Assembly: GCA_033964015.1 (NCBI GenBank)
Contig: CM066917.1
Span: forward strand, 29,091,951-29,155,950
Source: Scolanthus callimorphus
Taxonomy: Eukaryota > Cnidaria > Anthozoa > Actiniaria > Edwardsiidae
Direction of reading: 5' to 3'
Length of the DNA stretch: 64,000 bases
Part shown: positions 35,901 to 47,400 of the stretch, piece after piece
How positions within the stretch are numbered: position 1 is the stretch's first letter
Layout: each line of letters begins with the position of its first letter
Notes under the pieces: generated by a model
Told to the model about the DNA's origin: nothing
Database searches by the model: none
The model's input: the letters and a program-made list of their open reading frames with translations, nothing else
Translations under genes and position numbers: made by a program

Positions 35901-36897
35901 ACCATTGTCTTCTATACCGGTAGCAAGGCCGTAGCTGGGAGGGGGGGGGGACACGTTGCTCCTCAGCACAAACAAAGGATGGCAAGGCCGTAGCTGGGAG
36001 GGGGGGGGGGGACACGTTGCTCCTCAGCACAAACAAAGGATGGCAAGGCTTGCCCCCCTCCCCCCCAAAAAAAATATTTACGGCCTTGGGTAGGTAATTA
36101 AAATCATCATTAAGAATTTAAGCGTCTCTTTTCTAGTTCACATAAACCGCGAGTCCAGTTTTGATGTCTCTGAGGGTTTTCTGCTTGGGAAATTTGACAC
36201 CGGAAAAACTTGTTTTTGTTGGACTTTTTCACGATCATAAGAAAACTCGCGCACGCGCACCCGAATCCTTTCCTGTAGCGCGTCGAGAGGTTCGTTTTCT
36301 CTCGCTATAACCACCTACAGGTGATTATAACACTTGGGAGTGCGCGCTCGAGTTTTGTTATGATCGTAAAAAAGTCCAACAAAAACAAGTTTTTCTATCT
36401 AAAAACCTTATGAATCACTTGAGTAATTATACTAAAACAATTAGTCGTCTCAGGCTCCGTGATTATCTGCGAAGTCACCTCGACTTCGTCTCGGTGACTA
36501 TTCACCGATAATCACGTCGCCTTCGGCGACTAATTGTTAAATAACATGTATAATAGGGTATGAAGCTTTTACGAAAAGAAGAGAAGACTGAAGAAAATAC
36601 AAAAAAGACTTCTTCCCATTGAATGGAAGTTCACAGACATAACAAAAAAAGAAAAAGAGTAGTGTGGTCTACTTATGTTTAAAAAATAGCTATTCTAAAA
36701 TCAAAATGCCAACGAAAGGAAAGTTGCTCTCATAGTGGACATTATTAAAACTAAGATGACTTACATGGCAAGCATACTAGCACTAGAAATCCCATGGCAA
36801 GAAGTAAGAATCCAAACCGCTTGGCAAGCTCGTCGTCAGAGGCGTCTGAGCTCTTTTTGTGGTAAAGCCATTCAAATACTAAATCACATAAAGCCAT
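29917..36897 (-). CDS. CAP-superfamily protein with N-terminal membrane anchor, gene C, 5 exons, about 344 aa
   Basis: Exons: 36765-36897, 35286-35420, 32028-32270, 30436-30676, 29917-30199. Exon 1 encodes MALCDLVFEWLYHKKSSD, an acidic/basic stretch, then a hydrophobic segment at about residues 29-43, best read as a signal anchor. Exon 2 is a short Gly-rich piece ending KMGSFKIQDGNVVG. Exon 3 starts GAGTYEVKAG, continues VDLDIKMKID and runs into a Gly/Pro linker built of GGKPSEGP-like units. Exons 4-5 are the CAP domain: RHASSEER, GENLSMG, WYNEV, HFTQVVWKES, CAYYVGRY. The exon 2 acceptor is a tandem CAGAAG; only the second AG keeps the frame, since the first would create an immediate TAA. Intron 2 holds a 1.8-kb transposon, and intron 3 holds a 428-bp tandem duplication that copies the exon 3 donor. 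A MITE ends 21 bp beyond the stop. Confidence 0.84.
30748..30885. repeat. Hairpin insertion, gene C intron 3
   Basis: The arms GAAGGACGTTCTATT and ACAATAGAACGAGG are mirrored. Gene D has the same intron sequence (GCGGAAAACCCGG) without it. Confidence 0.7.
31196..32037. repeat. 428-bp tandem duplication spanning the gene C exon 3 donor
   Basis: 31196-31609 and 31624-32037 are near-identical, offset by 428 bp. The unit includes intron sequence plus the last bases of exon 3 and its GAAG|gtaaaatc donor, so a second copy of the donor lies at about 31600. The intronic unit is also related to 23840-24040 (B) and 45440-45560 (D). Confidence 0.9.
32291..32462. repeat. About 36-bp tandem repeat, five units
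   Basis: Units carry ATGGACACGGTTCACTACGA followed by AACTCTATAGTTT. Gene D has a single unit at the same place (48199-48235), so the array expanded in gene C only. It lies just upstream of the exon 3 acceptor. Confidence 0.85.
32601..34415. mobile_element. 1.8-kb terminal-inverted-repeat element in gene C intron 2, TA-flanked
   Basis: The ends are CAGCCAAAGACGCTCAAGCG and its reverse complement; the outer arms extend over about 125 bp (32601-32725 and 34290-34415). Both sides carry TA. Inside the outer arms lie inverted minisatellite arrays (32817-32945 and 33994-34143). The core (33000-33950) has only short open frames that I do not recognise; no transposase is visible. Gene D has the same intron without this element, which marks the insertion precisely. 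Confidence 0.85.
32845..32945. repeat. Subterminal 21-bp minisatellite, left copy
   Basis: Three to four units of a 21-bp repeat (GGGTAAAATGTCGA core) lie inside the left arm of the 1.8-kb element. The right arm holds the inverted array at 33998-34110 with four to five units, so copy number differs between arms. Confidence 0.85.
34568..34792. repeat. Hairpin flanked by about 100-bp direct repeats
   Basis: The arms include TTTTTTCATGTGTATTATA, ATCATACGACTTCGAGTTCA and GTGGGTTTTTC; the apex is GAGCCGCAGGCGAGTG. Direct repeats 34495-34600 and 34973-35067 (GCACTTTGTTACCTAAAAAC) lie on both sides. Confidence 0.75.
35932..36052. repeat. 61-bp tandem duplication with G-run
   Basis: AAGGCCGTAGCTGGGAGG plus ACACGTTGCTCCTCAGCAC occurs twice in succession, each time with a run of about ten G. 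Confidence 0.85.
36206..36398. mobile_element. MITE downstream of gene C exon 1
   Basis: The arms begin AACTTGTTTTTGTTGGACTT and continue with ACGATCATAA and CTCGCGC; the right arm is the complement. It lies in gene C intron 1. Confidence 0.75.
36431..36543. repeat. Hairpin with CTCGACTTCGTCTCG apex
   Basis: The arms (AACAATTAGTCG, CGTGATTATC) meet at 36479-36493, in gene C intron 1. Confidence 0.8.
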
Positions 36898-37555
36898 AAA
36901 TCACTGATAGCACGATGCTTTCGCACCAGCTCGGCCAGCCCTCTTCGCTGCAACCTGCTCCAACTGTTAACTGAAGTGGCGGGGCTGTTGAATAATGCAT
37001 CAGCAACCAACGGCTTTATTGGATTATAGTACGGCCAAATTCGAGCCACTTTATCTTACTTAATCTTTTGTTCATTTATCACCATGGACAGTAAACAAAG
37101 TTTGGGGTTCTCAGTTGCTCTAAACATAGACTACAAAAAACATACGCCATGCAGCTACACGTTATAATTGGCCAAAGTCTTTTCTACTTAGACTACTGTC
37201 CTTCTCAGAGCACAAACATATAAATCACAAATGCGAACATTCCTCTAAGAAATTGTTTTCATTAAATATTATTTGCTGATAAAAACTCAGCAATTTCACT
37301 AGTGAAATTATCAAAAATAATTGCTTGCCATGAAGGGCGTGACATACACACGCATAGGCGTGTTCGAAAGTGCACGCACGAGGTTGGTAGCCACCGCTGT
37401 ACCCGCTAAAGTGTCACAAATCACAGTTCTCTTAGAGAAAATACTGTTGACAAAAACATTATATTCTCGAGCGTGACAGCAATAAAAGAGGCTATAAAAT
37501 ATGGCGACTCACTTGTGTAAAAGTACGGCGTATCCAGATTATTCATATTACGTGT

Positions 37556-38200
37556 CTTATACAGTTACATTTGGCTGCCGGTTAAATATAGAATACTTTA
37601 AGTGTCACTCACTACATTCAAGGCAATCCACAATCTATGGCCCTAAATACTGAAGAGACTTAATAATAATAATAACAATAATAATATATATAGTATTACA
37701 CAAAGTTTTAAGGCTTTACAATCTTACAATCATTTAACTTATACTCAAAAACCTAGCCAATACAAATTACAACATAATATTTATATATAAAAACTAATTA
37801 ACTAAGAACTTAGAATGATTTCAATCAAAAGACCTGCAGAATAAGTGTGTCTTAAGTTGTGAAATAAAAGATGCAAGAGTTTCTGCTTTCTTGATGTGAG
37901 GGGGTAGAGAGTTCCACCACTTAGCTGAATATACGGAAAAAGACCTGTCCCCATATGTCTTAGTGTTAGACTGCGCGGAATTACTAATATACTTTGTCCT
38001 GCCGAACGAGCAGGTTTATAAAGAGAGACAAGTTCAGTTATATAGTTATATAGTATGAAACCAGAAACATATAAGGGAGTTGAAACGTGTAACAAACATA
38101 CATTGCTTTAGTGCCAAGCTGCGGAATATTCGCAGAATAAACAATTGAACAGATTTTGAAAATAATGTTGTTGCAAGACTTCAAGATGTTAAATGTTAGC
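37556..38200. mobile_element. LINE 3' fragments in opposite orientations
   Basis: The - strand of 37800-38000 reads NTKTYGDRSFSVYSAKWWNS, then LPPHIKKAETLASFISQLKT and HLF, the usual end of a CR1/L2-type ORF2, followed by an AAT-rich tail at 37661-37690. The + strand at 37560-37650 has an LPVKYRI-like stretch that resembles the same protein end. No intact frame remains. Confidence 0.6.
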
Positions 38201-38560
38201 ATATTATCACTTACCACTGTTGCTCTACTTTATTTGAGCGAAAAATGAAATATTATGAAGACAAAACCTGCTTGGGTTAGCAATCGAGAGTTCATTATTG
38301 ACCAAATATGGTCATAAGTGACCACGAATAATCCACAGCTTGGTTCGCCGTTACATGTTTCAACTAAGTTATATGTTTCTGATGAAACTTGATTAAGATT
38401 AGACATGAAAATAGTTATAACCTTAGCACAAAGTTTAAAAAAGACTTTAGGCGGCAGCTCGTTCTCAGCGGCAGCGCCAAGGACTAATGGATTCTCTTCC
38501 GACCAATATGCCTGTAGGCGTTTAAATTTCGTGTTCAGTGAGCATGCGATTTTTATATAG

Positions 38561-38699
38561 GATTATTTAAAGCTTCAGGAGGCTAGATTCCGCTAAGAAA
38601 ATAGCACGAAAAAAGCGATATCGCACGAGTCGCGCAGCGATATCGCCTTTTTGAGTGCTATTTTGGGCGGAATCTATCGACTGAACGCTTTGAATAATA
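38561..38699. repeat. Hairpin with CACGAGTCGCGCAGCG apex
   Basis: The arms contain GATTATTTAAAGC, GATTCCGC, AAAATAGCAC and GCGATATCG and their complements. Confidence 0.75.
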
Positions 38700-38867
38700 C
38701 TTGAATCCTATGATATCTCGTCCTCAATTTACACATAAGAGATATCATAGGATTCTTGTAGTCCGAATCTTTTGTTTGACTTCTTTTTGTTAAACAAAAG
38801 AAATCAAGAAATTCAGACTAAAATTGTATGCGCACTAAAAAGGAAATTTAAACTCCAACTAGGCTTA

Positions 38868-39042
38868 TATAGAGGGTCATGGCTAAAAGGGATGACTCAG
38901 AAGGACCTGATTAATAATTCATAGGCTTCACGGTAGAACGAAGCTACATATGCCATGTTATGCAATGTAGCTTCGTTCTATTGTTTGTCCTATGAATTAT
39001 TAATCAGGTCCTTCTGAGTTATCCCTTTTAGCCATGACCTAT
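38868..39042. repeat. Long palindrome
   Basis: The arms ATGGCTAAAAGGGATGACTC, AGAAGGACCTGATTAATAAT and TAGAACGAAGCTACAT are mirrored around 38955. Confidence 0.8.
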
Positions 39043-39408
39043 ATGGAGCGGTTTTCAAATGATAATCGTGAAAGCAATTCATGAGTAATTCAATACCAAT
39101 CAACAACAACCAATCAGAGCGAGGTGATTTATCTCTCATGTAATCATGTAATTGTTTTCTCTGTGCGATCTGATTGGCTGAAGGCTCAAAGTTTCATGCC
39201 CTCGACCAATCACAACCCGAAGCAATCGCAATTACCATAATTTGTATAGCCTGCGTAGCAAGCGCAAAAGGGAAAAGGGAGAGCACGAGCGCGCGCGGCA
39301 TTCCCCTCGCCCCCGGCCGCGCGCGCCCGTTCTCTCCCTTTCTCTCCCTCTTCCCTTTGCGCTTGCTACGCAGGCTATAATTTGTAATGACGACAGTCAC
39401 TGGAAAAC
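39043..39408. mobile_element. GAGCGG-family MITE with nested GC-rich palindrome
   Basis: The left end is GGAGCGGTTTTCAAATGATA. A separate palindrome lies inside at 39247-39379 (AGCCTGCGTAGCAAGCGCAA at both ends, inverted), inserted in the AATTTGTA sequence that the sister copies retain. Confidence 0.7.
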
Positions 39409-39516
39409 TACTTGGCAGGATTTAAGCGCTCAGTCTCAAGACACACTTTTCAACAAGCACTTTACGGTGATTTTAGAATAAAGTCGTAGATTTCCTTTTC
39501 ATTATTTTATTTTATA

Positions 39517-40203
39517 TTAGAAAATAACACCTATGTTGTATTGCGAATGTGCGCATTCTGATTGGTTAAAAAGCGTGTTTGTAAGAGACCTGAGAAACAC
39601 GATTGTCACGCAACGCTGTCGCGCGTGTGTATGTTATTTTCTATTATTATACATTGTACTCACTATCTCGATTCTGATTGGCTAAAAGCGCGCGCTTTAC
39701 TTTGGGAATCATGCACTTTAAGGGTCTCCAAGAATCAGCATGCTGATTCTTGATCCTATGCGCGCAATGTTTCATGGGACTACAGCCCTTGAATGTTTCC
39801 CCTATTTAACAAGGCGCTTGTGTAAAAGAAATTGCTTGACAGAAAAGAAGTATTTTCACTGAATCAATGTATAATAAAACAATTATTGAATTCGGTTTTT
39901 GTGATTTCCAGAATAAACAATATTATCTCGCCCAAGTGGAATCAGGCTCGGCCTTACGTCCTCGCCTGATTCCACTTGTCTCGACATTGTTTATTCTGGA
40001 AATCACAAAAACCTCATCCAATAATTGCTTAAAAGCAATAAAAATACTTTCTGCGTGCTCTCTGCTTTCTTACAAACACTCGGGGAATGTTGGTCGAACT
40101 GATAAAACTTGAAAGACACGAGCCAGTTTTGATCAGTTCTCCCAACATCCCCCTCGTGTTTGTAAGAAAACAGAGAGCACGCGGAAAGTACTTTTATTGC
40201 TTA
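39517..40203. mobile_element. MITE split by a nested hairpin element
   Basis: This is the same family as 20005-20283. Between the two halves (about 39645-40030) sits other sequence, including the hairpin element at 39865-40024. Confidence 0.7.
39865..40024. repeat. Hairpin element nested in the split MITE
   Basis: The outer end is AATAAAACAATTATTGAATT; the inner arms are TTTGTGATTTCCAGAATAAA. The apex is GCTCGGCCTTACGTCCTCG. Confidence 0.8.
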
Positions 40204-41050
40204 ATTATTAGTTAGCCTCCTCCGCAGGCAACGCTCGAAAGAAAAAGAAAAAAAAATGCAACGCTCGAAAAAAAAAATGATAAGGAAAGAAAAAAAATGG
40301 CGGCCGAAGGACCCCGTCTCGCGCTGCGCGCTTCCAGCCGCCAATTTTGTTTTCTTTTTCTTTCGACGAGCGTTGCTTGCGGAGGAGGCTAATTATTAGT
40401 CATCATATTGTAATATTGCAATTATGTTAAAGCGGATTTCATCCGGCTGTGAAACAAAAACCAATAGTTAGTGTCTACTAGTCATAATTACAAAGGAGAA
40501 TACAATAGAAATGACTTTCGTAGTGTATAGAAGTGCCTATTTGGTTAGTATCTATTTCACTTTCGGATGAGAACCACTCTATTTAGTAGTTTTTGATTTA
40601 ATTGCACAATATATTTTAGGCTGATGTAATGCGCATTTGATCGACAGAGCGGAAATGACCAAAAATGAAATGTCTAACTTCGCCATATTTTACTATATAA
40701 GCTCAAGATTCCGTATAGAAAGAGTTTCTATGAAGAATATGAATTTTAGATATGATTGAACAAAGTTTGCAGAATTCCTGATCAAAGTACTAATTCTCCC
40801 ATAAAATGGTACAGAAACTAAAGTTTAAAGCCTGATATCTCAAAGACGGATCCATTAGAAAAAAGTCATTTTTGATATTTTGTTTTTAATCAGGCAAGGA
40901 GTCTGTATGCAAAAAATCAAGCTTATCTGAGTTAACCTGTTCTTATTATTTGAAATGTATTGATCTAAGCAGGTCATTTCCGCTCTGATCATAGCCCAAT
41001 GTTAAAATACGCACTATAAGTATTAAATATTATTATTATTATTATTAGGC

Positions 41051-41426
41051 TTAATTTGCGATGAAATTCCTCTTCTTAAAGGCATTACTCACTTTGGAGC
41101 AGTATGACTTCTTATCAAACTTGCCCTGTGGTACATTTTTGTCATACGTCCCCATCATATTCCCTGCCACTTTGTACCGACCAACGTAATAAGCGCATTT
41201 CATTCCGTTTTGGTCAACCGTAGCGCCTCCAAACCCTAACTCTACACTTTCTTTCCAAACCACCTGGGTAAAGTGACCTGTTCCACCTCTGCCACTTTTC
41301 CCGCCAAAAGTGTATCCTGGTGAACAAACTTCGTTGTACCTAGAGATAGATGAATAATTAACAACTATCCCCTTAAGGGGAGGTGAATAGCGGTGGATAT
41401 ATACCGAGACGCGAAGCACCGCTAGG

Positions 41427-41459
<33 letters not shown>

Positions 41460-44400
41460 ATACCAAATCAGTAGAATAAAATACGATAATTAAAAGGTTC
41501 AAAACGCAGTATCGCGCGCCAAACGAGCCGCCATTTTGAGAGTTTTCTCAAAACAGTAAATAGTTAGCACTTATTCTATTTCAATTGAGGTGGATAGTGG
41601 CAGAATATTTACCGAGAGCCGCAGGCTCGAGGTAAATATTCCTAAAGCCACTATCCACCGAAATTGAAATAGAATAAGTGTTTTAGTATATACCAGCAAG
41701 GCAACCTGCCGAATTTTCAGTCGGAAAACAATAAGAAAAGTTGTGTTAGCTTTTTAAAATTACGTGCGTGACAAAACTCACGCAAACTTTATAGATGATT
41801 TGCATAAGCACGTTTTTGGTCGATTTTGACAGCTCTAGAAAGTTTGCAAGCATTTACTTCGAAAAGCTGGGGGAAAAAATGGACAATTCAAGGGATTTTC
41901 AACAAATTGGACATGTAGAGAGCAATATATTGTATCATTTCAATTCAAGAAGGAATATAGGTTCAAATGGAAGAGCATTTGTAAGCAAATCGCCAAACGT
42001 TTCCGAGATGAAAATTATTTGTCGGCAGCCACTCGTTGCACAAGTAACTTAACTTAATTACTTTGCTGAAAAAAATGGAGTGAACAAACACCTAAACACT
42101 GGATATTTGAGGGAAAAACGATTTAGCAGGGTAAAACAGCTACACGAAACCTTGTGAAAAGGCTTTATGGGGTTATCATCAGACAAGAAGAAGGAGAACA
42201 AACTACTAACAGAAGTCTCCTTTGTGGCGTGCAGTTCGCTCGCAAAAAAACTACAAGAAAGCTGCCGATTAGTCGTTGCAAGACACAAACCATCCTCAGG
42301 TACTTTGAAAATTAGCTCTTTCGACTGTATTTTCTCGACATATTGTAGATTATAATTTTGATTTTTGTCAAATAAATAAAATAAAGGGAAAGTACATGCC
42401 CAAAAAGAATTTTCATTCATGCTTTGCCAGCTACTAACTTAAAGTTTTTCAACTCGGGTTTCACAGTGCAAGCGTGTTTTTCACAAACAATGCTCAGACG
42501 ATTTGTGAGACATATTAAATCCAGAGAGACCGATTTTGAGACAAAGAAATCTAATTTGTTGCTTCTTTAGTTTTGTTGACTGACATTTCTTCGCCTCTAC
42601 ATGAAATTTGCTTGCCAACACAATATCTACTGTTTCGGAGGTAAATAATGTCTCAGATTCCGAGACTCTAAACCAATCAAATTCGTCGTTCTTAGGAGGT
42701 TGCCGAGCTGGTATATACTAATGCTGGTTATTATTCAACACATCGATGCACTGCCCAAATATGGTCATTGGAGCGCCAATAGCTGTCTTCTGTACATGAC
42801 AGCTATCCTGCGATATCTGTCGTCCTAGCGAAACCTCACAATCGTCCTAGAAAAACTGCTTAAAAGCAGTCATAAAGAGCTTCCAAAAATACACAACATT
42901 TTTAGAAAGTCACACGAGTTTCTAAACAAAATATAAATTACTATAAAAAGAAAAAGAAGTACTTATGCCTTTTCTACCTCTTCGATCATATTTTGGTTCG
43001 GCGATTTTGTTTTTCTCGAAACTATTTTGATTCTCGCTCCCTTGTGTTTTGACAGTCCAAACAAAGTTAAATCCGATTTAGTAAAAATAACCCATGGGTT
43101 TTACTACAAAATATTGGTCTTTTTGAGAGATAAAGTGCTTTCTTGAAACAAAATCAAGCGAACAACATTAAGTTATTTGCAGCAAACCAAAGACACACAA
43201 CACTATTTGTGCAACAAGGAAACCGAAATAAAATAACTTACTTCTTGACTTACCAGAAAGTCGTGACGAGTTTTCTGGCTTCTTTTAAATTTCCACCCAG
43301 AAGTCAGTTTGGAAACTCAGCTTAGCTCATTCAGTTGTTTTGTTGATCTGTCCGTTTAAACGCTGTTTACTGCCATTACTTCACACTCGCTTGATTCTCG
43401 ATTTGAAAACTTTGTGCAAAACCCTCCAGTGTCTGCCACAAAACCCTGTGTCTTAGCTCGTCTATTTCTTTCTTACTCAGATTAAAGAGAGATTACGTTT
43501 CTCAAGAACATCACTAAGGATTTTGATGATTATTTGAGCTTGCTTTTGAATTTCTTTTTGCGTTTTAGTTCGTGCGATAAAAATCTACGAACGTAAATTT
43601 TCAGCAGTTCTTTTGTTTTCCTTATTTAGTCAACATGGCGCGCGTTGCAAAAAAGGCGCGAAAAATTAATCAAAGCAGGGAAAATGTAAAAATAAACTTG
43701 TGGATAGATTGTGCTATCGATGTGTTGAATAATAAAACCATTATCCTGCTTGATTTTGCAGAATATCGTCTGATTTTAGCCAACTCGGGACTTCGTCCCT
43801 CGTCGGCTAAGTATCAGACGATATTCTGCGCAATCTCGCAGGATAATGGTTAAATATCTACTAGTTCAGGAACCCATCAGAGCGCGCAAAAATGACTATT
43901 CACTGATTTTGTATATACTAATAATAATTACAACAACAACAACAACAACATTGCTCAGTCACAAGTTCACAGGTTACACTATACGCGCTGTAGCATTCAG
44001 ATGTACCTTATTGGTGCTAATTTTCGCGGGCACTTACTAGTATTTTCGCGAAAAAAGGTCGGCATATTTCGCGGGTCTTTATTTTTGCGATTTGGGTGCA
44101 AACTTATTTTCTAAGGAAATTTTTTTTCGCGAAAATGAAAACACAACCACTTTTATTTCGAGAATTTTATTATTATTTTACACTTTTTATTGCTGAAAAT
44201 CATCAACTCGTAGCAAAACTATTGAGGGTATTAAATTTCACGACATTAAAGTTCGCGGGAACTTTTTTCGCGTCGCTTTAAGTTCGCAATTTTTTTCAAA
44301 TCACGAATTTAAAGCGACGCGAAAATTAGTACCAATAAGGTATATTATACTGCTCCAACAAAAAAATTATATCACAATGAAAATACCGGAGAAAGATCGC

Positions 44401-47400
44401 AGCCTGGTTGCTGTAAACTTTTGAGGTAGATATCTCTGTGTGTCGTTATCTTGTTACGTTCTAACCAGTTTTCATTGAAAGTTCGCAATTTACTTTCTGT
44501 ATAACCAATGTTGTAAGAACGATTCTATTTGACAAGACATCAAAATCATTGACATGGTGTCCTGGAAAATTTTGATTCTAATTTTGGAATTTATGTTTAA
44601 TTGGAAATTTCTTAGTCGTTACGTATTATTTTTCATCCTATCTAGTTCTGTTAATTCTTTTGTTGCTTTTTGGCTCTTGTGCTGGCTGGAAAAATTATCC
44701 CGCCTGCTTGTTGCTTGCAAGTTTCTACCTCTCTGGCAAGAATTAACAGGAAATATTTTGCCAGCAGCAGAAAAAAAAACAGTAGCTTGCTTTGCACGCT
44801 TAGAAATGACTAAATACGCTGTTTTTTTTTAAATGCGTTTATTGAGGGAGGGTCGCTGTGTGCCCGTGAACGTTACCAGTCTGACCAGACTTACCAGTTT
44901 GTGACCGCTTCCTCTGGTGCCTGGGCTTTGTTAGTTGAGCACCCCATTGACAGATTTTCCCCGTCGCCTTTTCGCTCTTCCCTTGATGCGTGTTTCATGG
45001 CACCCGCAGCGGCTATTTTCTTTGCGTATGCCTCCGCTTCCTTAGACATCTCAGCGTTCAATTTCATCAAGGGGACTCCATGCACTTTCCGGAATTGGTT
45101 GTGCATTTCCAGAGCTTTTTTTTCCATTTCAGAACCTGAAGTTGAGAAGAGAGTTTTCAAATTGTGTTCAGGCAACTACTCGGTGTTTTTATCGCGGAAA
45201 ACCCGGGGTCCGTTCGCTGATCGGGTGCCATCTTGGATTTTGTAAAAGCGCGCGATCCCGGGGCGAGCGCAAAAATCGATCGTCAAAAATTCGATCACGA
45301 TGACCTCTCTCGGGGATCACCGTAAGCGGAGAAGCATATACTCACGAAAACTGATGTAAGATTTTTCAGGCAACCAAAATAGCGTTGGCGAATGGTCGTT
45401 CAGAAAATCCAGTATCTCGCGAAATTCAAGGGAATTCTCGGATTTTTTTTTACAGAGCTGTCTCAAAATCTCGTTTTCTGACAAATTATAGAGAACCTCG
45501 AATTTTTATAGCCTTCATCTCGCTGTAAGTCATGGCGAAGAGCTTCGCCTTTAAGGCATTTTGCGAAATATATTTTCGTCTACAACTTAAAAATATACTC
45601 GCTATGAACTTCAATCTTGATAATATAAGCATGTATCTTTTGGCAATATTTATGCATTATCATATTTATGCATTTATGCATTTTCAGATCTCCATTAGCA
45701 TTAATACTTTTATTAATATCTGAGCTTAAATGGAAGCAAAGTAGCTATTTTAGAAAAATAGGCCAAAAACACAACTAAAATAGGCACTTTGCTTCCAACG
45801 AATTTCCTGAAACTTCGTTAATACTTAGTCCAACTGACTTCAATATAAATGATCAACGGAGTTTCGTTCAAAAATACCAGCAACTTTTTTTGCGCGGGGC
45901 TGATCTCCCAAGGAAGGGGTCCATTTAAGCTCAGATATTATTAACGCTAATGCTTATACTCCTGCTTATATTCTCCAAGATTGAAGTTCATAGCGAGCAT
46001 ATTTTTAAAGTTGCGTTATTTTTGCGCTCGCCCCCGTGACCGCGCGCCTCAAAATTCCAAGATGGCGCCCGATCATCAAACGGACCGCTCAGGTGAATTA
46101 AGGCTTGGTTTTCGAATAAAAAAGCATAAAAGTATATTTTGCAATAACACTTTTGCTATTCGACATATCATGTTTAGCTGTTTATGGGAGGTACATATCA
46201 AGACCCGTGACATTTTGATGGGGATACAATTTCATTTCAAGGGTCACGTGACCTTAAGGCAGCTAAAATGAATTTGTGAAAATGGGGAGTACTTAGCATT
46301 AACACAGCTAAGTGAAATGCATATTATTTATTAGAGGGTTAGAATAGCTATATGAAATAGACTTTGCAGGTTGACTATTGCTAATTGGAAAAGAGATATT
46401 GAGGAAAATCTCATATGCAAATTAGGTCACGTGACTTGTTTTGCAGGATATCTCACTTTTTGAAAGGTTTTTCCAAACTTCAAAAACTATTCCTTAAAGT
46501 ACTCTAGGAAAGGAGCAAAACGAATGGTAATTTGTGGTATCCTATATTTTCCTTGTACTCCCCATTTTTAATTGAAAATTTTGGCTCAAATTCCAGTGCT
46601 AGCTTGTCACGTGACTACTCTTCGTAGCGGAACAGGTATCAGTTTTTTGGGGTTCAAGGTTTTCTATTAATACATACCAAAACATTTGATATTCCATCAG
46701 TTTGTAAGATGAAATGTCTTAAAAAATCAATATATTGACAAAATTGGTGTCTAGCCAAGCCTTAATCCGCCTGAGCGGGTTTTCCGCGATAAAAACACCC
46801 AGTACCGCCTGCAAGCAGGCTAGTCTACCTTCGGGGTACTTTTTGTTAAAATGGCATAATTTCACGAAAAATGGTCGTATCTTTACAAGTGATACCTCAT
46901 TTTAAAGCTTATATCCTGGGCTAAACTATGGTATATAATTTCATTTAATTTTACAAAACACGATTTTTTTATGAAGCTCCCTTTTCGGTGCATCAGTTCA
47001 ACTGTTTAGAGTTCCAACCTCGCGAATATTTGCTATTTTCGTCCATTGACTCCATATTAGCATTGACTAATGTGTTCTAAAAGAACCGTGTCGGGGATTT
47101 TGAAAATTTCTATCTCCTTTTCAAGTTATGATTTTTAAAGATTTTTTTTACACTTTTTATATAAAAAACGTAGCGGACACAAAATTGGCTCTAAAATCGG
47201 CGGTTTTTAAAATTTCAAAAATCCCCGACACGGTTTTTTAGAAGTTGTTAAAGAACAAAAGCGTCGTGAATCTGCGTGCGTGGAGCTCTAGAAATAGTTG
47301 TTCCCAATGATTTTCTCGCAGTAACGATAGAGTTACGATAGAGTGACATGAAGCAAATGATACTCATAGATCGCAAAGACTTAGCGCTGAATTATTCTTA

